NCBI RefSeq assembly: GCF_008764295.1
Contig: NZ_VTQX01000008.1
Location: 1-64,000 of the forward strand
Length of the DNA: 64,000 nt
Direction: 5' to 3'
DNA from: Bacillus methanolicus
GTDB lineage: Bacteria > Bacillota > Bacilli > Bacillales > Cytobacillaceae
Numbering within the stretch: the first letter of the stretch is position 1; each line of letters opens with the position of its first letter. A model generated the notes under the pieces. That model was not told the DNA's origin. It ran no database searches and worked only from the letters and a program-made list of their open reading frames with translations. Below, one piece after another: positions 9,260-18,214 of the stretch. The translations under genes and the position numbers were made by a program.

Positions 9260-10651
9260 TTAATGCTCAATATTCAAAGGTAAGCTTACGCAAAATTCTG
9301 TACCATATCCATATTTACTAGTAACTGTGACACTTCCTCGTAATAGTTTAACCAGTTCATAAACGATAGCAAGTCCTAATCCTGTTCCGCCCATTTCTCT
9401 TGAACGTGATTTCTCTACACGGTGAAAACGATCAAAAATAAATGGGAGGTCCTCCTCTGGTATCCCAATCCCAGTATCCTTTACGGTGATTAAGATAAAC
9501 CCATTTTGTTGTTCAGCGGTAACAACTATTTTTCCTTTCTCAGTATAGTAAATAGCATTCTCCAACAGATTTATGAGGATTTGATGAATACGGGTACCAT
9601 CGGAGTAAATAGAAGGTAAGGTATTCTTAATAATCACCAATTCTAGATCCTTTCTTCGGGCTTTTACCTTCACTTTTCGGGTCGCTTCATCTATTAATTC
9701 TTCAATATCAACCAATTGATGATATAATTTCACTTTACCCTCTTCCATTTTAGATAACTCAAATAAATCCTGGATAAGTTTCGATAGTCGATCAGACTCA
9801 TTCTCAATAATAATTGAGTAAGACTCCAACTCTTTTTCATCAGAATATTGGTGAGTCTTTATCAATTGTGCATATCCTTTTAGATAGGAAATTGGTGTAC
9901 GGAGTTCATGTGAAATATTTGCTAATAATTCGCTACGATTAGTGCGATAATTATTCAATTCTAAGCTGAGTTTATTAATGGCTTTACCTAGTGATCCTAT
10001 TTCATCGTTTGATTTTATTTGGATATGTGTTGTTAAATTACCCTTTGCAATTTTTCTTGTCGCTTCTTCCATTTCTATTAAAGGTTTAGAAAACTTTCTC
10101 GAAACAAAGAGAGTATAACAGAACGCTAGGATAACTGAACCAATAATAGATACAATTATCCAATGTCTTACACTATGCATAAGCTGGTGTATTTTATCAA
10201 TTGATGAAAAAACAAAGATACCACCACTAAATTTTCCTTCAACAATTAATGGTCTGCCAACAAAGAAGAATTCTTCACTTGTTTCTAGGCTCTTGTAACC
10301 CCTATCAAAATACTTACCTTCCCTTAAAATTTGAAGTAAATCATGTTGAATCTGTTGTCCTTTTTGGAATTCTAATACCGGATTTGATAAAATAACTCCC
10401 TTTTCATCAAAAATGAGTATTTCTTCATCTAATGTAGAAGTGAGATAATCAAAAATTTTGGGATCATTTCTAAAATTATTTTCTAATGCTTCTTTCAATT
10501 TATTAGCGTGTTGATTTACATTTTGGTGTACCTGTTCAGAGTATATCTCTAAGAAAATACGATCGATAATAAAACCCAACGGCAATAAAATTACGAGAAA
10601 TAAGACCATCATAATGAATCCTAATTTCAAAAATATGCCATTAACCTTCAT
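9260..10651 (-). CDS. Sensor histidine kinase, two-component system
   Basis: 463 residues. A first membrane helix (about 12-33), an extracytoplasmic sensor region of ~130 residues, a second helix (about 163-184), HAMP, HisKA with the phospho-acceptor in ISHELRTPISYLKGY, and HATPase with LLENAIYY, DTGIGIPEED, DRFHR and GTGLGLAI. It overlaps the response regulator gene by 4 bp (ATGA), so the two are co-translated. The signal is unknown; a location among copper genes makes a metal or envelope signal plausible. The extracytoplasmic part shows no obvious metal ligand cluster. Confidence 0.92.
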   Translation of the reverse strand: MKVNGIFLKLGFIMMVLFLVILLPLGFIIDRIFLEIYSEQVHQNVNQHANKLKEALENNFRNDPKIFDYLTSTLDEEILIFDEKGVILSNPVLEFQKGQQIQHDLLQILREGKYFDRGYKSLETSEEFFFVGRPLIVEGKFSGGIFVFSSIDKIHQLMHSVRHWIIVSIIGSVILAFCYTLFVSRKFSKPLIEMEEATRKIAKGNLTTHIQIKSNDEIGSLGKAINKLSLELNNYRTNRSELLANISHELRTPISYLKGYAQLIKTHQYSDEKELESYSIIIENESDRLSKLIQDLFELSKMEEGKVKLYHQLVDIEELIDEATRKVKVKARRKDLELVIIKNTLPSIYSDGTRIHQILINLLENAIYYTEKGKIVVTAEQQNGFILITVKDTGIGIPEEDLPFIFDRFHRVEKSRSREMGGTGLGLAIVYELVKLLRGSVTVTSKYGYGTEFCVSLPLNIEH

Positions 10652-11355
10652 TTCGTGTCCTCGTGTAAATTAAATTTGTAGCCTACTCCCCATACTGTCT
10701 GTATAAAATTTGTATCTTCTAATACCTTTTTTAGCTTGATTCGTATATTTTTAATATGAGAATCAACATTTCTCAAATCCCTAATCTCGTTAATTTCCCA
10801 AATTTTATCTAGTAAAATTTCTCTTGTAAATACGCGATTTGGATTTGAAGCAAGCAATGATAATAAATCAAATTCTTTTGCAGTCAACTCTATTTGCTGC
10901 TGATTCACAAAAAGTTGTCGGCCATCAAGGTCCATTCGAAACAAACCGTTAAAATAAACGTACTTATTCTCTTCTGATGATTCAAGCTTCGTATGTTCAT
11001 ACCTTCGTAATAAGGCTCTTATTCTTGCTTTCAATTCCTCAAACTCAAATGGTTTTACAAGGTAATCATCAGCACCTATCTCTAGCCCCATTACTTTATC
11101 GGATAATTCGGATCTAGCTGTTAGCATAAGAATAAGTGTCTCCGCGTCTTCCTCTCTGACTTTTTTACATATTTCCCAGCCCGATACATATGGTAGCATT
11201 ACATCCAATATAATTACATCAAAGGATTTTTCTTGAAGTATATCTAAGGCTGTCTGTCCATCTTTTGCTGCAAAAATAGCATATTCATTTCTTAAGTGAA
11301 TCTTAAGTAAATCCATCATGTATGTTTCATCTTCAACTATTAATATTTTTTTCAT
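10648..11355 (-). CDS. OmpR/PhoB-family response regulator
   Basis: 235 residues. The receiver domain has the acidic pair in VEDET, the phospho-acceptor Asp in IILDVMLP, the switch Thr in LMLTARS and the Lys in YLVKPFEF. The C-terminal winged helix (about 130-230) ends in QTVWGVGYKF, typical of the OmpR class. It is the first gene of a pair with the histidine kinase (ATGA overlap). Targets are unknown; the cargo genes nearby are candidates. Confidence 0.93.
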   Translation of the reverse strand: MKKILIVEDETYMMDLLKIHLRNEYAIFAAKDGQTALDILQEKSFDVIILDVMLPYVSGWEICKKVREEDAETLILMLTARSELSDKVMGLEIGADDYLVKPFEFEELKARIRALLRRYEHTKLESSEENKYVYFNGLFRMDLDGRQLFVNQQQIELTAKEFDLLSLLASNPNRVFTREILLDKIWEINEIRDLRNVDSHIKNIRIKLKKVLEDTNFIQTVWGVGYKFNLHEDTK

Positions 11356-11430
11356 CTGGATCCCCCATTAACTATTGGCATAAAAGATCATTAAAAGCGT
11401 TACATTAATTATGAACCTTCTTACATTAAA

Positions 11431-11460
11431 AGTCCGATTTCATACTTAAGAAATCGGACT
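11431..11460 (-). terminator. Hairpin after lgt
   Basis: AGTCCGATTT, 10-nt loop, AAATCGGACT: a perfect 10-bp stem between lgt and the response regulator gene, both on the minus strand. It likely ends lgt transcription. Confidence 0.7.
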
Positions 11461-11549
11461 TCTCTTACATAATTTTGAGAATCACCCCAAGATAAATACA
11501 ATTGTAATAGTATTATTTCTGTCTTTTTAATATATTGTTACAATACCTA

Positions 11550-12389
11550 TTATTTCTTTAATTGTTTGTTCTGATGAGAAGAATCCTCTTTATATGTGTA
11601 GTTATTTAATCCTTTCCCACGCCTATACCAAATTGTAAAGGCTGCTCCCATAATTAAGACTAAGGAAACAACTTGAGCAATACGCAATGAATCTGTAAGC
11701 ATTAAACTGTCTGTTCTTAAGCCTTCAACAAAAAACCTTCCGAGAGAATACCACACAACATATGAGAGAAAAAGTTCACCAAGCTTTGGCTGAAACTTTC
11801 TAAGTACGATTAAAATAAAAAACCCTACAAAATTCCAGAGAGATTCATACAAGAATGTGGGATGATAATAAGCTCCTTCTATATACATTTGATTAATGAT
11901 AAAGTCTGGAAGATAAAGGTTTTCTAGAAAAGACCTTGTTACTTCGGTCCCGTGGGCTTCCTGATTCATAAAGTTTCCCCACCGCCCAATGGCTTGACCG
12001 AGGATAATACTTGGTGCTGCCACATCTGCTAGTTGCCAAAATGAAACACCTCTCTTTTTTGCAAAAACAATCGCTGTGATAATAGCTCCAATTAAGGCTC
12101 CATGAATGGCAATCCCGCCTTCCCAGATTGCGATGATTTCACCAGGATTTTCTGAGTAATAATCCCACTTAAATATTACATAATAAATTCTGGCACTAAT
12201 AATGGCTATCGGAATCGCCCAGAGTAAAAGATCAGTAAATATGTCTTTCTGAAGACCCAATTTTTTTGTTTCTTTTGTAGCAAGAAACCATCCTAGTGCT
12301 ATTCCAAATCCAATAATTATACCATACCAATATATTGTGAATGGTCCGAGTTCAAGTGCAACCCTGTTTAACGGCTGTATACTATCCAT
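11550..12389 (-). CDS. lgt: Prolipoprotein diacylglyceryl transferase (accessory copy)
   Basis: 279 residues, seven-helix membrane enzyme that moves diacylglycerol from phosphatidylglycerol to the lipobox cysteine of prolipoproteins. The diagnostic motif [17 protein letters not shown] is complete, as are IHGALIGA and [12 protein letters not shown]. Start ATG 12389 has GAGGAATAG upstream. Bacillaceae normally carry an essential lgt next to hprK, so this is presumably a second copy. It lies in a cargo region that encodes at least four predicted lipoproteins (YdhK, YVTN protein, Rieske protein, multicopper oxidase), which may be its clients. That link is inferred. Confidence 0.94.
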   Translation of the reverse strand: MDSIQPLNRVALELGPFTIYWYGIIIGFGIALGWFLATKETKKLGLQKDIFTDLLLWAIPIAIISARIYYVIFKWDYYSENPGEIIAIWEGGIAIHGALIGAIITAIVFAKKRGVSFWQLADVAAPSIILGQAIGRWGNFMNQEAHGTEVTRSFLENLYLPDFIINQMYIEGAYYHPTFLYESLWNFVGFFILIVLRKFQPKLGELFLSYVVWYSLGRFFVEGLRTDSLMLTDSLRIAQVVSLVLIMGAAFTIWYRRGKGLNNYTYKEDSSHQNKQLKK

Positions 12390-12690
12390 AACTATTCCTC
12401 ATTTCTTTTAAATATAATTCTAGATTAATATATAGATGTGGAGTTTTTGTGCATTATGGACTTTTACCTAACTTCGCTTTTAATTGCATCTAAATCAAAT
12501 TTCAATTACTCAAATCTACTATTTAAGTATGAAAAAGTGTGTGCGGAAACAAAACATTATTTGTATAGTAAATAAATTGTAAATCTGCAAAGTTTCTTCA
12601 TATTTTTTATGTATATTACCTATAAGTTATCTTTTTTGAAAAATAATCTTTGCTTAGTAAATAGTATTGGAAATAATTATGGAGGCTAAA
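12390..12690. other. Intergenic region with duplicated upstream segment
   Basis: About 300 bp upstream of lgt and the AbrB gene. The part near 12515-12560 is repeated, with changes, near 5945-5990 in front of the AbrB remnant (shared core CTACTATTTA and AAAAAGTGTG). It should contain both divergent promoters; no operator is evident. Confidence 0.5.
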
Positions 12691-12996
12691 ATGATATTTT
12701 ATAGGAAGATATCAAAAACAGGTCAAATTACTCTCCCAAAGGAGATTTGCACAAATTTGAACCTTATAGAAGGTGAGTACTTATTTATTTATAAATACAA
12801 AAATAGTATTATAATTCAAAAGCACCATGATAATACGACTCTTAACCAATGCATTTTTCGAAACGGTAAGATATCAATCCCAGCTGAACTACGTAAATTA
12901 ACGGGAATTACCCAAAATACTTTATTAAAAATAAAGATTAACAGGTGCAATGAAAAAATTATTATCTTACCAGAAAAAGATAGACACTTAAGATAG
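12691..12996 (+). CDS. AbrB/SpoVT-type DNA-binding protein, double domain
   Basis: 101 residues made of two swapped-hairpin AbrB-like halves in tandem: KISKTGQITLPKEI (about 4-45) and RNGKISIPAELRKLTGIT (about 52-95). Proteins of this fold are transition-state regulators or antitoxins. The ATG at 12691 is 5 nt behind GGAGG (12681-12685), so longer readings from TTG 12667 are rejected. No toxin gene follows; it is monocistronic with a bidirectional terminator. A truncated second copy lies at 5985-6120. Confidence 0.8.
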   Translation: MIFYRKISKTGQITLPKEICTNLNLIEGEYLFIYKYKNSIIIQKHHDNTTLNQCIFRNGKISIPAELRKLTGITQNTLLKIKINRCNEKIIILPEKDRHLR

Positions 12997-13049
12997 GCTG
13001 ATAAGTCTATATAGGTTTTATATAGTCTTAACCACAAAAGATCAGAAAA

Positions 13050-13080
13050 AGGCTTATCCTCGTTCAAAAAGGATAAGCCT
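13050..13080. terminator. Bidirectional terminator
   Basis: AGGCTTATCC / GGATAAGCCT perfect 10-bp stem between the converging AbrB and NlpC/P60 genes, with A-rich flank on one side and ATTT on the other. Confidence 0.8.
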
Positions 13081-13091
13081 AATTTATCTAA

Positions 13092-14270
13092 TTAAAAATT
13101 GGCTACTCTTCGTACATGTCCTTTAAATGTTTTTTGATAATAGCCAGAGTTCATATTAGCAATTGCCACACCTGTAGAGGATTGAGAGCCTATAAATTTC
13201 CCACCACCAAGGTAGATTGCAACGTGTCCATCCCTCTTGTACGTATCAAAGAATACTAAATCCCCAGGCTGTGCCTCACTGAGTGATATCTTTGTACCTT
13301 GTGTTCTTAAAACCTCTGTACTTGCGCCAATACTGATACCAGCCTGTCTAAATGCCCAACTCACAAAAGCAGAGCAGTCAAATCTTCCATTTGCAATATC
13401 ATATGCGTTTCTACCGCCACCAAAAACATATACAGAGTTCCCAATATATTTATTTCCTGCTGTTAAAACAGTATTTAAACTTCCGTCATTTGCAGGTGGT
13501 GTATAGGCAACTTTACTACTAGCGTTACTACTACTTTCCTTTGTAGATTGGGAACTGTTTGAAGCTTCTACTTGTTGGGTTGCTTGTTGTGCAGCTTGTT
13601 CAGCTTGTACCTTAGCCTCTAACTCACTGAGTTTCTCCATATTACCTTTTTGAGCTTCCTCAAGATCCTTCTTTAAAGCATCATTCTCTTCCTTTTGCTT
13701 TTGCATATAGGATTTCATACCTTCAAGCTCTACTTTATTTTCTGTTAGTTCGCTTAGTTTTTGGTCAAGATTGGCTTGTTTCTCTACTACAGCTTCCTTA
13801 TCTAATTCATGTTGTTTAATTAGGTCGCTATCGGCGTTTGCTATTTGTGTAACAGTAAATACTCGATCGATAAAATCATTTAGATTTTCGGAACCTAAAA
13901 GAACTTCGATATAGCTAACCTTCCCGCCAGATTCTTGGAAAGACTGTGCACGTTTTGCTAATACCTCTGTTCTTTTATCAATGGTGTTATTTAAAACTGC
14001 TATTTCCTCTTCAAGTTTCTTTATTTCATCTTGAGTTGCTTTTATGTCATTTTCTGTCATTACGATTGTTTCATTATTTTCTTTAATAGCTGCGTCTGTT
14101 TTCTTAATTTTTTCTTCCAAAGCAGACAGTTTATTTTTTGTTTCATCAATATTTTTTTCTACTTGTTGAATTTGTGTAGAATAATCTGCATAAACAGAAG
14201 GGATAGAAATTAAGCCCCCTACTCCTAAAATGATTGATGTGTTTAGGACTAATAGTTTCTTTTTCAACAT
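13092..14270 (-). CDS. CwlO-like NlpC/P60 peptidoglycan endopeptidase
   Basis: 392 residues: signal peptide (about 1-28), a long coiled coil (about 30-225), a Ser/Thr/Asn/Gln-rich linker, and a C-terminal NlpC/P60 domain (about 265-392) with catalytic Cys in GRFDCSAFVSW and His in RDGHVAIYLGG. This is the layout of D,L-endopeptidase CwlO. The coiled coil includes VSYIEVLLGSENLNDFIDR, closely similar to VTYFDVLLGAKTFSDFIDR in the M23 hydrolase at 52334-53605 beside ftsEX, so both probably carry the FtsX-controlled module. Start ATG 14270 follows GGAGGAAGAAA. The enzyme acts outside the cell. Its presence as cargo is unusual. Confidence 0.9.
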   Translation of the reverse strand: MLKKKLLVLNTSIILGVGGLISIPSVYADYSTQIQQVEKNIDETKNKLSALEEKIKKTDAAIKENNETIVMTENDIKATQDEIKKLEEEIAVLNNTIDKRTEVLAKRAQSFQESGGKVSYIEVLLGSENLNDFIDRVFTVTQIANADSDLIKQHELDKEAVVEKQANLDQKLSELTENKVELEGMKSYMQKQKEENDALKKDLEEAQKGNMEKLSELEAKVQAEQAAQQATQQVEASNSSQSTKESSSNASSKVAYTPPANDGSLNTVLTAGNKYIGNSVYVFGGGRNAYDIANGRFDCSAFVSWAFRQAGISIGASTEVLRTQGTKISLSEAQPGDLVFFDTYKRDGHVAIYLGGGKFIGSQSSTGVAIANMNSGYYQKTFKGHVRRVANF

Positions 14271-14477
14271 TTTTTCTTCCTCCGACCCATTTGTTTTCGA
14301 CAAATTTTATTAGAATGTGAGATAGTTTTTATGTTTTCTTCTTCAAATGACAAATTTCAGTCTTTTAAAACAAATTTCTTCTTTCTCAGAATATAGGAAT
14401 CTACCATCATGTTCAAAGATAATATTTTTACAGTTATGTTTCATTTATTACTATTAGTTCTTAATAACATGAAAATA

Positions 14478-14503
14478 CCGTTTCCTATAAATTAAGAAAC
14501 GGC
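14478..14503 (-). terminator. Terminator of YVTN lipoprotein gene
   Basis: TACCGTTTC...GAAACGGCA stem, 45 bp after the stop of the minus-strand gene at 14548, followed by TATTTTC. Confidence 0.7.
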
Positions 14504-14547
14504 ATATTAATATTCTTTATTATTAATAGATATTTAGTGAGAGCTTA

Positions 14548-15702
14548 TTATTCCATGATACTAATTCCATTTGGAACATTACCAACTTCAATCGTTTCAA
14601 TCACTTTATTTTGTTCTGTATCAATTACTGTAACGGTATTTTCAAACATATTTGTTACATAGAGACGCTTGCTGTCAGAACTTGTAACCACTCCGTGGGC
14701 ACCTTTACCCGTTTCGATAGTTGATGTTACCGCCTTAGAAGCCAAGTCAACAACAGTAACAGAATTAGATGGAGCATCTTCAGTTCCTTGGTTAGCTACA
14801 TAAGCATATTGGTTTTTTCCATCAATATATACTTGTGCAGGTCCCTTTCCTACCTCTACTTTTTCAACTTCATCTGTTTCTAGGTTTACAATGGCAAGCA
14901 TATTCTCTGTATTTAAGGTTGCTACAAGTGTTTTCCCATCAGACGTAATTCCTGTTGTCACAGGTGTGAAACCCACTGTAATTCTTTTCTCTTCATGCAT
15001 CGTTTCAAGATTTACAACACTGACAGAATCCTCACTCATATTTGCAATATAGGCCTTCTTGCTGTCTGCGGAAATCCTAAACCCGTGAGGCCCTTTTCCA
15101 GTATCAACTGTTTCAGTTATTGAAAAGCTTTCCATATCAATTACTGATACATTATTATCTTCAGTATTAGTGACCAATGCATATTTTCCATCCTCAGTGA
15201 AAACAAAATGAGCTGGATGATTCCCTACTTCAACCATTTTTAATAATTCATTTGTTTCGATATCAAAAAATAAAGCTTTACCATTCATCTCCATAGAGGC
15301 ATCCCCATGGGCATCTCCACCATGCGAGTCATCACCATGGTTATCTTCACTTTGTGACTCTCCACCATGACTCATGGCTGGAACAACAGTTGCACCAAGC
15401 ATTTTTCCATCCGGGGAAACCTGTACATTGTGAACTGTACCTTCTACTTCAATAATCTCATCGACTTCGTTAGTAGCGGCATTTACTTTGGTAATACTCC
15501 CTCCCTCATCGGCTGTAAAATAGAATTTTGCGTACTCTGTTTCAGTTTCAGAAGTATTTGTTTCTTTTACTTCCTCCGATGTTTTTGTTTCCTCTTGCCC
15601 CTTTTCTGTAGATGCCGCACTTTGATCAGAATTAGAACTGCACCCTGCTAAGACTGCCCCTGATATCAGTAAACTAATTAAACTTAACTTTGTTTTATTC
15701 AT
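14548..15702 (-). CDS. YVTN beta-propeller lipoprotein (YncE/cytochrome D1-like)
   Basis: 384 residues with a lipoprotein signal (lipobox LAGC, Cys about 21), an acidic Glu/Thr linker and seven-bladed propeller repeats of the type VTNTEDNNVSVID, YIANMSEDSVSVVN and YVTNMFENTVTVID. Between blades 1 and 2 is a His/Asp-rich insertion (SHGGES, DDSHGGDAHGDA; about residues 112-140), a plausible metal-binding loop. YncE-like propellers are surface proteins of uncertain role, sometimes with heme or metal proteins. AAAAGGAGG precedes the ATG at 15702. A truncated paralogue is at 21755-22251. Confidence 0.85.
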   Translation of the reverse strand: MNKTKLSLISLLISGAVLAGCSSNSDQSAASTEKGQEETKTSEEVKETNTSETETEYAKFYFTADEGGSITKVNAATNEVDEIIEVEGTVHNVQVSPDGKMLGATVVPAMSHGGESQSEDNHGDDSHGGDAHGDASMEMNGKALFFDIETNELLKMVEVGNHPAHFVFTEDGKYALVTNTEDNNVSVIDMESFSITETVDTGKGPHGFRISADSKKAYIANMSEDSVSVVNLETMHEEKRITVGFTPVTTGITSDGKTLVATLNTENMLAIVNLETDEVEKVEVGKGPAQVYIDGKNQYAYVANQGTEDAPSNSVTVVDLASKAVTSTIETGKGAHGVVTSSDSKRLYVTNMFENTVTVIDTEQNKVIETIEVGNVPNGISIME

Positions 15703-15903
15703 GTAATGCTTCCTCCTTTTTCGAATCTATTGTTAGGATAATGACTCTCTAGGATTCTACATGTGATTTACTTCACTTTATAAAAAAAGAGAGGAAACAT
15801 CTTAAAATTTTGTGAAAATCCATAAAAACTGCATAACCTCATATTAAAATAGATTAATTTGTAAAAGGTAAACATTTGGTCATTCTGTATGGATTAAATA
15901 CAA

Positions 15904-15936
15904 CAAAAAAGCTTATTCGTTTAATGTGAATAAGCT
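15904..15936 (-). terminator. Terminator of the Rieske gene
   Basis: AGCTTATTC / GAATAAGCT stem with a run of six T on the minus strand, 58 bp after the Rieske stop. Confidence 0.85.
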
Positions 15937-15993
15937 CTTAAATCCAATATTCATTCTTTTATAAAAAAGTTTTCTCCGACCTCCAAAAAGCAA

Positions 15994-16506
15994 TTATTTT
16001 TCTGTATTCTCCCTTTTCATCGGGCTAAGCACAGCGATATAAACATTGCCATCCTGAATATAGGATTCGAATATGTCTAAAGGTCTTGGCGGAGGGCCAC
16101 CCACATTAATCCCATTTTCATCGTATTGCCCCCCATGACAAGGGCAATAAAATCGCACCCCATTTCCCTGCATTTTTACATCTGCATCCCCTGCAGTACA
16201 ACCGAGATGGGTACAGATTGGAGACATAATCAATAAAGAGTTATCCTTTTTATCTTTATTGATATAAACAAAACTTTCCCTTACTTGTTCTTCCCAAGCA
16301 TCCTTAATGGTCACTTTATAGGATACCTTTTTGGGAAATTCCCCCTTCTCTAATTCGCTTAATGGCCCAATGTTAGCCATCGTACTCGTATCAATTTTTC
16401 TTTTGTCGTCACTGCAGGCTGTCAGCCCGATAGGCAGCACTGAAACAGCAAATAACCCCGCCGTACCTTTCAACGATTTCCTTAGAAAATCTCTCCTTTT
16501 CAGCAT
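15994..16506 (-). CDS. Tat-exported Rieske 2Fe-2S lipoprotein
   Basis: 170 residues. The N-terminus has a twin-arginine signal (KRRDFLRKS) followed by a hydrophobic stretch and a lipobox (GLTAC), so it appears to be a folded, Tat-exported lipoprotein. The Rieske cluster motifs are CTHLGC and CPCHGG. It resembles QcrA-like subunits but no cytochrome b or c1 gene is nearby, so it is not part of a bc complex encoded here. AAAGGAGGG lies upstream of ATG 16506. With the multicopper oxidase, it could form an extracytoplasmic electron path, which is inference. Confidence 0.88.
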   Translation of the reverse strand: MLKRRDFLRKSLKGTAGLFAVSVLPIGLTACSDDKRKIDTSTMANIGPLSELEKGEFPKKVSYKVTIKDAWEEQVRESFVYINKDKKDNSLLIMSPICTHLGCTAGDADVKMQGNGVRFYCPCHGGQYDENGINVGGPPPRPLDIFESYIQDGNVYIAVLSPMKRENTEK

Positions 16507-16602
16507 AAAATTCCCTCCTTTTCTTTAAGATAGCACTCAATTATGCAGAAAATTTGAATTTTGTTCATTTCACATAAATGTAAAAAACTGATTGGCAATC
16601 CT

Positions 16603-17910
16603 TTACGATACGTTGAACTCTTTCGTCATTTCCCTAAGGTCACCCGCAATGTTGGATAATGCTTTGGTTGAATCAGTTATTTCTCCAATTGCTACAAGTT
16701 GCTCTTGGCTGGATGCAGAAACATGAATAGAATTTTGCGTATTTTTTCTTGAAACTGAAGAAATTTGCTCCATTGTTCCTGTAATTTCTATAGAGCTTAT
16801 GGACATTTTTTTGGCTGCTTTTAAAATACCTTCCATTTCATGATTTATTTTTGTCGTAGATTGAGAAATTATTGAGAATTTCTCTTTTGTATCATTTGTA
16901 ATCTCAATCCCTTCCTGTACATCTTTTATAACATTACTCATAGACTGTACAGAAACTTCAGTAGCTTTTTGTATTTGATCGATGAGTATAGCTATCTTTT
17001 CAACAGATTGGTTGGATTGTACGGCCAGCCTCCTTACTTCCTCGGCAACAACAGCAAAGCCTTTACCTAACTCACCAGCTCTAGCTGCTTCGATTCCTGC
17101 ATTTAATGCTAGTAAATTTGTTTGATTTGCTATATCAGAAATGACGTTCAATATTTGTACAATTTCTTGTGAACTTTCTTGGTGAAGTTGAATTGAAGTA
17201 TCTGACTCACTCACGGAATTTTGTATTAACATCATTTGGCGAACCGTTTTGTCTACGGCCTCTTCTCCGTCATAGGCATATCCTTTTGCTTGTTGAGAAA
17301 AGAGAGACACCTTTTCAGTGTTTTCGACTATTTTCTTAATCCCTTCATTCATTCCTGTAAATGCTAAAGCCACTTTCTCAATACTACTAGTTTGGCCTTC
17401 CGTACCGTTTGCTACCTCTTGCATGGAATTTGAAATTTGCATAGAAACCATGTTAGTTTCATTTGCATTTTCCAAAAGTTGTTCAGAAGAATTTGCTATG
17501 TGAACGGACGCATAATTTATTTTCTCTACTATATCTTTCAAATTCCCAACCATTACTTCAAAGGATCCTACCAATTGACCTATTTCATCATTAGATTTTT
17601 TAGGAATTGTAACCATTAGATCTCCTTCAGCTACTTCCCTCGTTAAAGTTAATAATGTTTTTAAAGGGGAAACTACAATTTTGCGAATGAAAAATGCCAC
17701 TATTATGGTTGTAAAAACAATATTGATAGCAGTACTTATGTAGATACCATAGGCTATTTGAACATTATGGTCCAACAATGAAATTAAATAGTTTGTTAAT
17801 GGTACGCTTATTAGGAGTGCCAATATTATTACAAAGTTCATTTTAATCGTTAAACTTAGTAAATGATTTTTTTTAATAAAATCTAATTTTGTATTCCTTC
17901 CCATGCACAT
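16603..17910 (-). CDS. Methyl-accepting chemotaxis-type signalling protein, no external sensor
   Basis: 435 residues. Two membrane helices (about 24-45 and 57-75) are separated by only about a dozen residues, so there is no extracytoplasmic sensor domain. A HAMP domain (about 76-130) and a long MCP signalling helix hairpin follow, with the conserved tip [13 protein letters not shown] and [20 protein letters not shown]. The start is ATG 17910 or 17904 behind AGGAAGGAAG. It could sense membrane or cytoplasmic state and feed the host CheA/CheW pathway. Its presence among copper cargo suggests metal-linked taxis, but nothing in the sequence proves it. Confidence 0.85.
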   Translation of the reverse strand: MCMGRNTKLDFIKKNHLLSLTIKMNFVIILALLISVPLTNYLISLLDHNVQIAYGIYISTAINIVFTTIIVAFFIRKIVVSPLKTLLTLTREVAEGDLMVTIPKKSNDEIGQLVGSFEVMVGNLKDIVEKINYASVHIANSSEQLLENANETNMVSMQISNSMQEVANGTEGQTSSIEKVALAFTGMNEGIKKIVENTEKVSLFSQQAKGYAYDGEEAVDKTVRQMMLIQNSVSESDTSIQLHQESSQEIVQILNVISDIANQTNLLALNAGIEAARAGELGKGFAVVAEEVRRLAVQSNQSVEKIAILIDQIQKATEVSVQSMSNVIKDVQEGIEITNDTKEKFSIISQSTTKINHEMEGILKAAKKMSISSIEITGTMEQISSVSRKNTQNSIHVSASSQEQLVAIGEITDSTKALSNIAGDLREMTKEFNVS

Positions 17911-18214
17911 CTTCCTTCCTGATTATCCCGAAAATATCCAAAATGATTCTTGTAAATAGTCAGTGTACAAAACAAATATGCAGAAAGTATCAATAACCAA
18001 TTTCCTTACATGGCTTTTGCAAAGATTTCAATTTCATACTTTAATAAAAGAACGTGAGAACACTCGATATCTTTTGGATTTTGAATATTTAATGAACTTT
18101 TATTAAAACCTGTGATTTTTTCCCTTGCTTTTTAAAATTCATCAAAAAAATCCTCAATTTCTGCAAGTATTTCTATTAAGCTCAATTCCGAAATAAAAAT
18201 TTGGAGGGTTCTAG
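17911..18214. other. Intergenic region between MCP and multicopper oxidase genes
   Basis: About 300 bp, divergent flanking genes, very AT-rich. It should hold both promoters. I see no clear operator; the copB-type palindrome is not repeated here. Confidence 0.4.
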
